From assembly GCA_002407045.1 (NCBI GenBank), contig DHKB01000011.1, positions 1 through 64,000 on the forward strand: DNA of 64,000 bases. Reading direction: 5' to 3'. The stretch is from Candidatus Bruticola papionis. Lineage in GTDB: Bacteria; Vulcanimicrobiota; Xenobia; Xenobiales; Xenobiaceae. The stretch's first letter is position 1, and each line of letters opens with the position of its first letter. Below, one piece after another: positions 17,015 to 25,860 of this stretch. The notes under the pieces are model-generated. The model saw only the letters and a list, made by a program, of their open reading frames with translations. It ran no database searches and was not told the origin of the DNA. Made by a program: the position numbers and the translations under genes.

Positions 17015-18124
17015 TTAGTTTTCCCAACCAAGACGTAAACGCAACGAAAGCATAAAACAAGTACTAGCAGCTAAAACAAAAGCCACGATAGAACTGACAA
17101 CACAACTTCGAAGCAAATAAATTTCCGCTTCTCCACGCACTTGGGCATAAATTTGTTCTTGGCTTACCTGAGAAGCTCCATTATAAAGATGGAGTAATTG
17201 GCTCAAATAGGGAGATTCTTGATTGCCAACTAAGTGCTCACGCAAGACAAAATAAGCGCTGTTTGAAGCCCAATTGTCACTTTGCAAAGCTTCTCTATCA
17301 AGAGCATACATACCAGCAAAACTCACGCGAATAGGATTGAGACAATCTTCAAGAGGATAGTCGGAGTGGGCAATTGTAGGTATGAAAGAGAAGCCTATCA
17401 ACAATAAGGCTAAAGTTACAGAAAATTCACTAAATAAGATACGTACAGTTCTATTCCAAAGAATGAGCAATAAACCGCTCAGCACCAAAACAGTTTCTAC
17501 TTGGCTAAAATGGAAAAAGTTATGCAAACAATAAGCTCCGACCAAAGCTATAAGCAGCAACTTGCGCAATGAAGCAGCGCACTTATTAGGAGCGTTTTGA
17601 AAAGACATGCCCCACCAAGCGCCTAAAAAAGTAGCCGTTATTAAGGAAAGCAAACTATACACAGAGGCGGCCAGCACAATTTCAGCGTTAAGTCCGGGAA
17701 GCAGTAAGCAAAATACCATACTGCTAAAAGAAAGCAGCAGCCACTCGATCAAGTAAGGGGCTGAAAAAGCCAACAATTTAAAAGCTAAACTTTTATAACA
17801 GCCTCTAGGGGTAATGCTGAGCATTTTGTATATACCATAGCAACGATCTGAGTACACAGAAAAAGCTAAACGCGGAGCCAGCCCCCAGTATTGGCCAACA
17901 ATAAAAATAGCAATCAGCCAACACAACATACGCGAGCAAGAAATAATCGGAATGTAACGGCCTTCTAAAACTAAATAAAAGTTCCAAACAAGATAAAGTA
18001 GCCAAAAGATCGGCAAAGCAGCTTCCCAAAAGCACAATTTACCTTGAGCCAAAACAAGTCTTAGTTCGCGCAACAGCAGAGGGCTGGCCGCTTCTCGGTA
18101 TTTTACGATTAGCTTATTTATCAT
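17015..18124 (-). CDS. Multi-pass membrane protein of unknown function
   Basis: The protein has 369 residues. I do not recognise the family with certainty. About ten hydrophobic segments are visible, the first at 35-60 after an amphipathic N-terminal helix (YREAASPLLLRELRLVLAQG). A soluble loop of about 80 residues (SDYPLEDCLNPIRVSFAGMY onward) lies before the last membrane segment. The arrangement, with paired segments around a short amphipathic start and a large loop before the last segment, recalls ABC-2 permeases, but no ATPase gene is adjacent. No useful SD is seen (only weak GAGGAT 6-11 bases upstream). It is monocistronic. Confidence 0.6.
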   Translation of the reverse strand: MINKLIVKYREAASPLLLRELRLVLAQGKLCFWEAALPIFWLLYLVWNFYLVLEGRYIPIISCSRMLCWLIAIFIVGQYWGLAPRLAFSVYSDRCYGIYKMLSITPRGCYKSLAFKLLAFSAPYLIEWLLLSFSSMVFCLLLPGLNAEIVLAASVYSLLSLITATFLGAWWGMSFQNAPNKCAASLRKLLLIALVGAYCLHNFFHFSQVETVLVLSGLLLILWNRTVRILFSEFSVTLALLLIGFSFIPTIAHSDYPLEDCLNPIRVSFAGMYALDREALQSDNWASNSAYFVLREHLVGNQESPYLSQLLHLYNGASQVSQEQIYAQVRGEAEIYLLRSCVVSSIVAFVLAASTCFMLSLRLRLGWEN

Positions 18125-18565
18125 TTAGAGGATCTAAAATGGTTCCGGGCCTTTCAAAAGGATAACCAATTATAGCGTGTCGACGTGGATTTTTAGCTAG
18201 CATGCACTAACACATCTGTCTGGTACAGTCAAGGCGTCGGCTAACACCTCGCTACAGCATCCTTGACAGTCCTATCCATCCACGTTGACAGATAATCGAG
18301 AGGCTTAAGTACCCTCGTAGCATTATACCTTAAAGAATTTACACATAATTTTGGACTTGACTAGTCAAAGCTGAAAAATAGGGTGAAGGTAAGTTCACGC
18401 AATGGAAGAAAATATCCGTTCATAGCCTACGTGGCAAAAAGTGTGAATGGGCTTGTGTTTTTTTGCACTTTGCAACATAGCGTATGTCATATCAGCATAT
18501 ATTTTATGTTTGGCATAATTTTACTCGCTTAGTCGGCGGCCACATCCAACAGGGAGGATCAAAGC
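18125..18565. other. 441-bp intergenic region with a possible structured RNA
   Basis: No ORF is supported here. 18179-18190 (GTCGACGTGGAT) pairs with 18278-18289 (ATCCACGTTGAC, one G-U), enclosing a second stem GTCAAGG (18228-18234) with CCTTGAC (18261-18267). A weaker stem follows at 18297-18318 (CGAG-A-GG with CC-CTCG). The strand is uncertain. The SD and promoter of the downstream gene lie at the right end. Confidence 0.4.
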
Positions 18566-18862
18566 ATGTCTACAACTATTAGCACCGCGCTGTTACTATG
18601 TGCCATTGCACTGGTAATTATCGGTGTAACCGTTCCCGTAATTATTCTCATTCGTTTGCACGCCATAGAAGAAAATTTGGAGAAAACTGCCATATTGTTA
18701 ACGGTTTTGGCCAATTTGCAAGGAGCGACCGACGCTGACGTAACCCAAGCAGCCGGTTTAGAAGAAGAAGTAATTTCTCTTCCTAAATCCAAAAAAAATA
18801 GCGATGGCGTTTCACTCAGTAAGTCGGACGATACCAAAGGCGATAAGAAAAAAGGCAAATAA
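18566..18862 (+). CDS. Small single-pass membrane protein, unknown
   Basis: The protein has 98 residues with an excellent SD (GGGAGGA). Residues 5-30 form one hydrophobic helix (TALLLCAIALVIIGVTVPVI), followed by a short coiled-coil-prone helix (RLHAIEENLEKTAILLTVLA). A hydrophilic tail ends in a Lys-rich run (KGDKKKGK). I do not recognise a family. It precedes the DUF3857 gene by about 100 bp on the same strand and could be co-transcribed with it. Confidence 0.7.
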   Translation: MSTTISTALLLCAIALVIIGVTVPVIILIRLHAIEENLEKTAILLTVLANLQGATDADVTQAAGLEEEVISLPKSKKNSDGVSLSKSDDTKGDKKKGK

Positions 18863-18964
18863 GCTATATTTTCTCGGAAAAAGGGAAGATGCACAAAACA
18901 ATAGGCGCCTGTTGGGATTAAATACCGGCAGTGTGTCTGTTTTAGTTTGTCGAGGATTTTATTT

Positions 18965-21007
18965 ATGAAGTTTAATTTTAGGCCGCAGCTTTTAAGCAGA
19001 AAGCTCAAAAACTTTTTGTACGTAGCCGCACTTATATTGGCCACGCTTCCCTTAAGCGTGCAAGCTGCCGATTCGCCTTCCAAGCCAGATAGTCGTTTCT
19101 TTAATTCTCCCGGATTAAAAGAATATCCTAATGCCTGCGCCATTATTTTGGAAGACGATCTTACCTACCGTCTCAACGAAGATTATTCTGCCGAAGCTAC
19201 CGAGCATAACGCCATCAAGCTTCTCAATGGAGAAGGTGTTAAGCTTTTCCGCCTTTATCCCAGAAATTTTGACGCTTCTTTTGAAAGTGTGGAATTTGAA
19301 TACGCTCGTACGATCAGCCCTCAAGGACAAGTAACCGAAGTACCGGCGGACAATTTCAAAACTATAGCAGCCATTAACGGCTCTCCCATTTACAAAGATC
19401 GTCAAATTTATGTGGCAGAGTTTCCCAACCTTGAAGTGGGCTCGGTAATTGAATATTCTGTCAAAACTAAATACGCTCCCAGAAAAGATAAGCAATGGTG
19501 GGCTTGTTCGTATTTGCAAAATGATTTGCCCATTTTGCACTCTACCTACAAGGTAAGTGTACCTTCCCAAGAAAAAGCCTATACTTTTTCTAATGTTCCT
19601 TATCTCCGTTCACCCAAAGTAACTGAAAGCAAGGGAATGCGTACTTACTATTGGGAAACTAAAGAAGCTTTCGACGCCATTACCAGCAACGTCAGTATGC
19701 CTTCGTCTTTCAATTACTACAAATACGTGGCTGCTACCAGCTTTTCCAATTGGAAAGATCTGAGCAAATGGGCGGCCACTATTTGGGATGAAAATACTGC
19801 CGATAGTGACGCTTCTTTAAGCATGCTTTGTAGCCGCATTACTTCTGTGGGCAAGCCGGCCGAAGAACGCATACAAGACGTGCTTGGTTATATGTCCAAG
19901 TTTTCTATTTTGGACAAAGATCAGAACATCTGGCGCTCAGTAGATTTCAAACAAACTATTGCTTCGAAATTGCTCACCTACCAAGACGCAGCTTATTTGA
20001 CTGGTGCTCTCTTGAGAAGAGCCGGTTTGAGAGTCAACGCCTATATGGTTGCCAGTTCAGATCTGAAGACTATGGCCCAGTTGCCTCCTATACCTACTTA
20101 TTTCAGCCAGTTTTTGCTCAAGGTCTCTGATCCAGGTGGCAAAACCTGGTGGATCGATCCTTCTTTACCTGGTTCTGCTCTCAATGCCCCCAACTTAGGT
20201 TGGCAAGGCTCGGCTATGCTTGAGCTTCCTTCAGCTCACAGTTCTAAGCCTGGCCGCCTGGTAACAGCTCCCGTAGGTGCTCCTGAAGACAACATTTGCT
20301 CTTACAACATGGAAGGGCGCATTGAAGCTAACGGTATAGGCCAGCTCAATGCTGACATTACTTACAATGGTCCCCGCGCCAACATTCTGCGTACCGCTGA
20401 AGGACAAGCTCAAGCCTTAACTGAAGCTCAGCACAAAGAAATGGTCAACTGGATTATCGGTAAGTTTAATAGCAATTTCTGCTTCCAAACTATCCCCTAT
20501 GCCAATTTCTTCCCTACTGAAATGGACACTCAGTCGCCGGTAACTGTCGGTACTTCCGTGCAATTTGCCAACTACGCTCGCTATAGTCGCGAAAGAGATC
20601 GTTTCGAAACTCCTTTGCCTATAACTCAAGGACAATCGTTGCAAGCCGGACTTAATAGTGCTTCCCGCCTCTATCCTGTCCGTTTTGATGCTCCCTTTAT
20701 CGACGAAGTTAGCTACCATGTAATTCTCCCTCAAGACAGTAAAGTATTAGCTCAGCCAGAAGATATAACTTTAAGCAATGATGTTGGCTCTTATACTTGT
20801 AAAACAGTAGTTAAAGGCTCTGAAGTATGGTTTTATAGCCGTACACAAATAAATTTACCCTGGATCTACAAAGACAAGTTCGCCCAGCTTGAAGAACTGG
20901 CTAAAGCCCAACTGTCTACTTTCAAAGCTCCCTTAGCCTACAAGCTGGCTCTCAAAGTCCCAATGGAAAAAGCTCAAAAGGATGAAGACGAAGCTTCGCA
21001 AGAGTAA
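18965..21007 (+). CDS. Exported DUF3857/transglutaminase-like protein lacking the catalytic Cys and His
   Basis: The protein has 680 residues from the ATG at 18965 (GAGG nine bases upstream); an upstream TTG lacks a SD. A signal peptide (FLYVAALILATLPLSVQAAD) probably ends after VQA. Residues about 50-260 are a DUF3857 domain. A transglutaminase-fold core lies at about 280-420. In active homologues the core has GDCKD, FNH and WxDP; here these positions read LTYQD (Tyr339 for Cys), FSQF (Gln382 for His) and WWIDPS (Asp398 kept). The C-terminal part (about 430-650) is a beta-rich DUF3858-like region. It probably works in the periplasm or at the surface as a non-enzymatic domain protein. A terminator follows. 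Confidence 0.8.
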   Translation: MKFNFRPQLLSRKLKNFLYVAALILATLPLSVQAADSPSKPDSRFFNSPGLKEYPNACAIILEDDLTYRLNEDYSAEATEHNAIKLLNGEGVKLFRLYPRNFDASFESVEFEYARTISPQGQVTEVPADNFKTIAAINGSPIYKDRQIYVAEFPNLEVGSVIEYSVKTKYAPRKDKQWWACSYLQNDLPILHSTYKVSVPSQEKAYTFSNVPYLRSPKVTESKGMRTYYWETKEAFDAITSNVSMPSSFNYYKYVAATSFSNWKDLSKWAATIWDENTADSDASLSMLCSRITSVGKPAEERIQDVLGYMSKFSILDKDQNIWRSVDFKQTIASKLLTYQDAAYLTGALLRRAGLRVNAYMVASSDLKTMAQLPPIPTYFSQFLLKVSDPGGKTWWIDPSLPGSALNAPNLGWQGSAMLELPSAHSSKPGRLVTAPVGAPEDNICSYNMEGRIEANGIGQLNADITYNGPRANILRTAEGQAQALTEAQHKEMVNWIIGKFNSNFCFQTIPYANFFPTEMDTQSPVTVGTSVQFANYARYSRERDRFETPLPITQGQSLQAGLNSASRLYPVRFDAPFIDEVSYHVILPQDSKVLAQPEDITLSNDVGSYTCKTVVKGSEVWFYSRTQINLPWIYKDKFAQLEELAKAQLSTFKAPLAYKLALKVPMEKAQKDEDEASQE

Positions 21008-21031
21008 GAATATTTAGTAATCCTCGACATT

Positions 21032-21076
21032 ATCCCCCACTATTCAGGTCTATTCTGGCAGTGGGGGATTTTTTTT
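21032..21076 (+). terminator. Terminator after the DUF3857 gene
   Basis: ATCCCCCACT (21032-21041) pairs perfectly with AGTGGGGGAT (21060-21069), followed by T7. Confidence 0.9.
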
Positions 21077-21153
21077 ATTTCTGTCGCATTGAGCAAAGCT
21101 GCTTTAGAAACAATACCAATCAAGTTATCAACGCAAATTAAGGTATTTTTTTT

Positions 21154-22089
21154 ATGGAAAACAAAAAAATTTTAAGTTATAAAGCTCTGGCTAAGATAAA
21201 TTTAACTTTAGAGCTATTAGACACTTTGCCCAACGGTTATCATCAGCTAGATACAATTTTCCAAAGTTTGGAGCTAGCCGATCAGCTTTTTTTGCGTAAA
21301 GCTCAAGAAACTAATTTAGAAATAATTGACGAAATAGGTTGTGGTTTTACCGTAAGTGCCGATCAGGACAATTTGGTATTAAAGGCCCATCGGGCTTTGC
21401 AAAATTTCACCGGGCTAGAACTGCCATGCCATTTTGTATTGCATAAAAACATACCGGCCGGCGGTGGCTTAGGAGGCGGCAGCGCCGATTGTGCAGCAGC
21501 TTTAAAAGGCCTAAACGCTCTCTATAATTTGCAGCTTTCTCATGAAGTATTGCTGGAAGAAGCTGGCAAATTGGGAGCAGACGTAGCTTTTGGCCTAGTT
21601 GAAAATACCGCCCGTGGACTAGGACGAGGAGAGCAACTTACTAAATTGCCAATTCCCCAACTTTTTAAGGATTGGGGCGTTCTTTTACTCATTCCGCCTT
21701 TCGGTTTAAGCACACCCGAAGTTTACAAAGCTTGGGATCAACTACCTAATGAAAAACGCCGTCCTGCCCAAGGCAGTTCAGCCAATTTAGTCAAACTTTT
21801 GGAAACTCAACCCACTAGCTATACCCCAGAGGCCAGCTTATGGCAAGTAAAATTCCTTAACGAATTGAAAAACGATCTCTACCCTGCCGCTCAAGCTCTG
21901 CGACCAGAACTTGCCTCTATAAGGGAGACTTTACTCACTTGGGGATGTCAAGCAGCTCAGCTTTGCGGCAGCGGTTCCACAGTATTTGCCATGCTTAATC
22001 CAAAAATATACCAACAAGTTCAGGCCCAGCCGGAGTTGTTGCATAGCTTAGAGAAACTGGGACGAGTATACTTAACTCGCTTCGCTTAG
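21154..22089 (+). CDS. ispE: 4-diphosphocytidyl-2-C-methyl-D-erythritol kinase
   Basis: The 311-residue GHMP kinase phosphorylates CDP-methylerythritol in the non-mevalonate (MEP) isoprenoid pathway. The ATP-binding loop PAGGGLGGGSADCAAALKGL lies at about residues 105-124, the N-terminal ALAKINLTLELLDTLPNGYH motif carries the conserved Lys and Asn, and CGSGSTVFAM is the third GHMP motif near the end. The length is usual, though slightly long. It is followed after 10 bases by a nucleotidyltransferase gene in the same operon. AAGG lies about ten bases before the ATG. Confidence 0.95.
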   Translation: MENKKILSYKALAKINLTLELLDTLPNGYHQLDTIFQSLELADQLFLRKAQETNLEIIDEIGCGFTVSADQDNLVLKAHRALQNFTGLELPCHFVLHKNIPAGGGLGGGSADCAAALKGLNALYNLQLSHEVLLEEAGKLGADVAFGLVENTARGLGRGEQLTKLPIPQLFKDWGVLLLIPPFGLSTPEVYKAWDQLPNEKRRPAQGSSANLVKLLETQPTSYTPEASLWQVKFLNELKNDLYPAAQALRPELASIRETLLTWGCQAAQLCGSGSTVFAMLNPKIYQQVQAQPELLHSLEKLGRVYLTRFA

Positions 22090-22099
22090 GATGTGTGCA

Positions 22100-22927
22100 A
22101 TGAGTGATTCAATAATAGCTAAAAATTCTGCTGAAGCTGAAAGCAAATTTGCTATGCCTGTCGACGCTGTTCTTTTGGCAGGCGGTCGTCTCAAAAATTT
22201 GCCAGCCTCAGAACCAGCAGTGCCTGGCAAGGGCCATATAATGATTGGCAATAAGCCAATGAGCGCCTATACCCTGGAGGCTTTGCGCCGATCGCACAAT
22301 ATTCGCCGAATCATTTTAGTCAGTCCAGTAAAAAAAGAAGACTTAGGCCCTGAGTGGGAAGGCGTTGATGAAGTCGCTCCGGCTGGTTCCAGCTTGATCC
22401 AATCTTTATTTTCCGGCCTCAAAGCTCTACCCTCAAGCCACGATCCAGTGCTATTAGTAGCTGGCGATTTACCTTTTTTAACCACAGAAGCTGTAGACGA
22501 TTTTCTAACTAGGTGTAGTGCCAAGCCGCACAACGTTTTGTGGTATGGTTTTTTGGATAAAGCCGTTTCTCAAGCCAAATATCCAGAAGTCCGCCACACT
22601 TGGGTAAAAATGGTAGAAGGCACTTTCTGTGGTGGTGGCTTGACTTGCTTGAGAGCCGACATTGCTGAAGCTATTCAACAAGCTATAGCAGCAGTAACCG
22701 CCGGGCGCAAGAATCCCTTCAAACTGGCGGGAATTTTAGGCTTAAAAACACTCTTTTACTTACTTATAGGCAAATTGACCATTCCTATGGCCGAAGAAGC
22801 TGCCGCCAGATTATTGAAATTGCCTTGTTGTGGCATAGTAAGCCCTTACGCCGAAACGGCTTACAATATCGACGACGCCGAATCTTTAGAGCAAGCTCGC
22901 CACCGCCTGTCTAATTCTTCCAACTAA
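22100..22927 (+). CDS. MobA-like nucleotidyltransferase family protein
   Basis: The protein has 275 residues from the ATG at 22100 (AGGA overlapping the ispE stop region); an ATG three codons earlier is also possible. A Rossmann-like NTP-transferase start is visible (VDAVLLAGGRLKNLP), then a substrate strand (NKPMSAYTLEALRRS), then VLLVAGDLPFLTTEAVDDFL, the metal-binding Asp region. It lacks the GxGxRM loop and other hallmarks of IspD, so although it follows ispE I do not call it IspD. The substrate is unknown. Its stop overlaps the stop of the convergent DUF2723 gene. Confidence 0.7.
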   Translation: MSDSIIAKNSAEAESKFAMPVDAVLLAGGRLKNLPASEPAVPGKGHIMIGNKPMSAYTLEALRRSHNIRRIILVSPVKKEDLGPEWEGVDEVAPAGSSLIQSLFSGLKALPSSHDPVLLVAGDLPFLTTEAVDDFLTRCSAKPHNVLWYGFLDKAVSQAKYPEVRHTWVKMVEGTFCGGGLTCLRADIAEAIQQAIAAVTAGRKNPFKLAGILGLKTLFYLLIGKLTIPMAEEAAARLLKLPCCGIVSPYAETAYNIDDAESLEQARHRLSNSSN

Positions 22928-24798
22928 TCTCCGTTAGCAGCTTCAGCACGTAAGCAAAAGTCTTCAATTTTGCTCAGCTTGCCTCTTTCATCCAAAGCTT
23001 CTCGAGCACGTTTCCATTTATTGAGCATAAATTTATGCCAGAATGGACGTGCTTTTTTTTCGCGCCAATCAACATTGTACTGTTTGGCCGCTTGCTCCAG
23101 TTCACGTTGTGCTTGATAGCGATATTGCCAAAAGCAGGCTTCTGAAGTATATATTTTTTCTCCACTATCCGTATAACGAAAGAGCAATCCTTGGCGCACA
23201 ACAAGATGCAAAGGCGCATGTTCTAATCCACATTGGCCAGCTGTTTGCTCGTCGTCAAAGTAAACAGCCCGACCCTCGCGCCAAGCGGAATCTAAAAGAG
23301 CCGCTAGTCCTTGCCCTTTAAGAGTTTGAGCATAAGCAAGCGGCAGCGAATCTATAAACCATTGCGAATGGCAAACTCCTACCGGAATAACCATAAAATC
23401 ACGCTTCAGCACCGCTTTAGCGTAAATCAAGCCCCCACAAATAGCATCATTTTGAGCGGCCACAATAGCCTTATCTGGTATAGAGGCAGCCATGTAAAGC
23501 AAAGTATTATTGACTAAATATTGACCATGTTCGGAAGCTCCATTCCAATTAGAAGCCAAAGGCCAAAGAAAAGTAGCTACCGAAATCGTCACAATCAGCC
23601 ATTTCTTTAATTTGTTACCTTGCCCAACTGCAACTGAATTAGCTAAAGTTGCCGTTCCAAAGCCAATAAAAGCTCCAAAAGCCAAATATGAAGAGCAGAA
23701 AAAGCGCTCCATCATTTCCTGATAGCCTTCCGCGTTGGGCTGAGCAGCATATACAGCCCAAACTGGGCCAGCAAAAACTAAAAGGCAAATCCAAAGCCAA
23801 AATTCTGCCCGTTGCTTCCTCCAAGCCACAATTATTCCCCATAGCCCCAAACTTGCAGCTAAAAGCTTAAATTGTTTAAAAAACAGAGATAACAGCCAAT
23901 ATACTAATGAGGCCGCCCCGGAAGCGCTATCTCCTTTAGTGCTCAGTTGCAAGCTACCGTAGCCGCTGCGCATCACTACCCAGAAAAAATTCTTCCAAGT
24001 AGAGGGATTGCCCCAGTTGAAAGCCACAAAAGGATCACTATGAGCCGCTAAAAATCGAGCTCTAACTATAAGCCAAAGGTAAGGCAACAATCCTAGTACA
24101 AAGCACAAACAAGCAACGCTTATCACAACGCAGCGGCTTGGCCCCACACTTTTTTCGGCTTTCGGCTTGGATAATTTTCTTGCAGAAAACACCGAACTAC
24201 AGCTTTGGTTGCCTAGATATAAGAATATAGCTAATCCAGGTAAAAAAAGCGCCGTCGTATGATGATGGCTGAAAGAAAGTCCCAAAACTAGACTTAAGAC
24301 CCACAACGTGTAGGGGCGCCAAGCTGATATTTTTTTGTAAACTACAGCCAAAGCCGCTAACAAGCTAATAAAGAATAGGTGCAAAGAAAAAACTTCAGCT
24401 CCCACCGCCATGCGCCAAGGGCTCAAAGCAAAAGCGAAACAAAAAGTGCCAACCAAAGCTCCCCAAGCAGAATTGAGCGTAAGATATAAGCCGAAAGCTA
24501 AACAAGCACACGCTGCAGCTGAGCATAAAGCCGAAAAGGCATTCATAGTAAGAGCCGGGGCGGCCAACTTTAACGAGCAAAGCAACCAACCTAACATGGT
24601 ATAAAGCGGATAGCCAGGCGGATGAGCAATGCCACCGACAGCGCAAGCACTAATCAATTCCGCACTGTCAAAGCCAGGCGGAATGGCCGGAGCCAAGGTC
24701 ACAAGATAGACAATTAAACTTATAATGAAGGCTAGGGCGGCAATTTTGCAAGCAGATTTTAAGCAAGGCCAATTTGTTTCAGAAAGCAGACATTCCAT
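22924..24798 (-). CDS. DUF2723 (TMEM260-like) multi-pass membrane protein
   Basis: The protein has 624 residues. The N-terminus has the DUF2723 signature: a first membrane helix, then TLAPAIPPGFDSAELISACA, then GIAHPPGYPLYTMLG, resembling the acidic first loop of GT-C glycosyltransferases. About eleven to twelve hydrophobic segments fill residues 15-420. The C-terminal about 200 residues are soluble and include conserved aromatic residues. Human TMEM260 is an O-mannosyltransferase; bacterial members are presumed to be lipid-linked sugar transferases, an inference here. It converges on the preceding gene with a 4-base overlap of stop codons. Confidence 0.85.
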   Translation of the reverse strand: MECLLSETNWPCLKSACKIAALAFIISLIVYLVTLAPAIPPGFDSAELISACAVGGIAHPPGYPLYTMLGWLLCSLKLAAPALTMNAFSALCSAAACACLAFGLYLTLNSAWGALVGTFCFAFALSPWRMAVGAEVFSLHLFFISLLAALAVVYKKISAWRPYTLWVLSLVLGLSFSHHHTTALFLPGLAIFLYLGNQSCSSVFSARKLSKPKAEKSVGPSRCVVISVACLCFVLGLLPYLWLIVRARFLAAHSDPFVAFNWGNPSTWKNFFWVVMRSGYGSLQLSTKGDSASGAASLVYWLLSLFFKQFKLLAASLGLWGIIVAWRKQRAEFWLWICLLVFAGPVWAVYAAQPNAEGYQEMMERFFCSSYLAFGAFIGFGTATLANSVAVGQGNKLKKWLIVTISVATFLWPLASNWNGASEHGQYLVNNTLLYMAASIPDKAIVAAQNDAICGGLIYAKAVLKRDFMVIPVGVCHSQWFIDSLPLAYAQTLKGQGLAALLDSAWREGRAVYFDDEQTAGQCGLEHAPLHLVVRQGLLFRYTDSGEKIYTSEACFWQYRYQAQRELEQAAKQYNVDWREKKARPFWHKFMLNKWKRAREALDERGKLSKIEDFCLRAEAANGD

Positions 24799-24975
24799 GG
24801 AGCGCTCTCAACATAGTAAAAAATTGCCACCAATTTTCTACAGTTTGGCTCCGGCTTCCCCCGAGCCATGTTTTTCTTCCTTCGGTGGCTGTCTACAAGC
24901 CTAAAAGGTATCACTTGCCAATTATGGAAAATCAGCGGCCAAGTATACATACTTAAGGAGAAAGACATTTAGCTA

Positions 24976-25371
24976 ATGAGCACTATCAAACATGAAATTA
25001 TTGCTACCGAAAAGGCCCCTCAAGCTATTGGCCCCTATTCTCAAGCCGTGCGCTTAGGCTCTTTGATCTTTTGCTCAGGGCAAATTCCTTTGCATCCGGA
25101 AAGCGAAACCATCGTTGGTGACACAACCGCTGAGCAAACCGAACAAGTTCTTAAAAATTTACAAAAAGTCTTGGAAGCAGCCGGTAGTAACCTAAATTGT
25201 GTGCTGAAAACAACTTGTTTTTTGAGCGACATGGCTGATTTTGCAGAATTCAACCAAGTTTACGCCCATTTCTTCACAGAGAATGCCCCAGCTCGTTCAG
25301 CTATTCAGTCCGCCGCTCTGCCCAAGGGAGTAAGGGTAGAAGTTGAAGCCATAGCTTATTGTGCTGAATAG
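24976..25371 (+). CDS. ridA: RidA family 2-iminobutanoate/2-iminopropanoate deaminase
   Basis: The 131-residue protein is of full family length. The signature pieces are visible: KAPQAIGPYSQAVRLGSLIF, SGQIPLHPES, then Arg in ENAPARSAIQSAALPKGVRV and the C-terminal VEVEAIAY. The active-site Arg and Glu positions are present. RidA hydrolyses reactive enamine/imine intermediates made by PLP enzymes. It is cytosolic and trimeric in the family. The GGAG upstream is rather far (about 18 bases) from the ATG. Confidence 0.95.
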   Translation: MSTIKHEIIATEKAPQAIGPYSQAVRLGSLIFCSGQIPLHPESETIVGDTTAEQTEQVLKNLQKVLEAAGSNLNCVLKTTCFLSDMADFAEFNQVYAHFFTENAPARSAIQSAALPKGVRVEVEAIAYCAE

Positions 25372-25524
25372 CCCAGATTATATATCGATCTAACTCTCGA
25401 CTTCTATTTGATGTGAAATTAAGTACTCTTTTAAGAAGGATAAAAGGCGAGCTAAAAGAAAAGCTTACGGAATTTTGAAAATTCACTGAATTTGTGTAAT
25501 AATATCGTCTCATTGTAAGTTTCT

Positions 25525-25566
25525 GCGCCCACCGACTTTCTAGGCATGAAGTTGCGGTGTTGGCGC
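25525..25566 (+). promoter_or_regulatory. Long stem-loop in the leader of the EF-G paralogue operon
   Basis: GCGCC-CACCG-ACTT (25525-25538) pairs with AAGT-TG-CGGTG-TT-GGCGC (25549-25566), 14 pairs with two 2-base bulges on the 3' side. It ends ten bases before the GGAGG of the first gene. A TTGAAA/TAATAA promoter pair (16-bp spacer) lies about 45-75 bases upstream, so the stem should be in the 5' untranslated region. No U-tract follows. Confidence 0.5.
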
Positions 25567-25592
25567 CTATAATACGGAGGTATTAATTTAAA

Positions 25593-25826
25593 ATGTCTGT
25601 TGCTAAGCCGAAAAAGAACGCCCCAGCTAAATGCCGCAAATCCGGCGCTCCTATTGAAGGTCAGGATTGGGTCCGCATTGGCGGCGCCAGATGGCTCAGA
25701 GAAGTTGCCGTTAAAGAAGGCAAGTATATTCCCATTGAGTACCGTGAAGGTTATCAGCCCAAAAACAAACCCGCAGAAGCCGCTGTAGAGACTGCTGCCG
25801 AAGAAACCCCTGCTACAGCAGAATAA
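25593..25826 (+). CDS. Small hypothetical protein preceding an EF-G paralogue
   Basis: The protein has 77 residues with GGAGG ten bases upstream and good codon bias. The N-terminus is Lys-rich (AKPKKNAPAKCRKSG), the centre has a compact WVRIGGARWLREVAV segment, and the C-terminus is an acidic Ala/Glu/Thr tail. It is too short for an enzyme and has no metal motif. I do not recognise it. It lies 34 bases before the EF-G paralogue in the same transcript, so a ribosome or translation link is possible but inferred from position only. Confidence 0.75.
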   Translation: MSVAKPKKNAPAKCRKSGAPIEGQDWVRIGGARWLREVAVKEGKYIPIEYREGYQPKNKPAEAAVETAAEETPATAE

Positions 25827-25860
25827 TTATTAAAACCCGCCCGGTACGGAGGGACCGCTA

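Noticed and set aside
18179..18302. SRP RNA, 6S RNA or tmRNA at this site
   Set aside because: The GGAAGNAGCAG-type SRP tetraloop region, a tRNA-like domain and the long bubble-helix of 6S RNA are all absent.
22100..22927. IspD (MEP cytidylyltransferase) because it follows ispE
   Set aside because: The GxGxRM nucleotide loop and other IspD signatures are missing; a generic MobA-like transferase is the safer call.
25568..25573. TATAAT just before the SD of the 77-residue ORF
   Set aside because: Transcription from it would begin inside or after the SD, and no -35 is spaced properly; it is probably chance.
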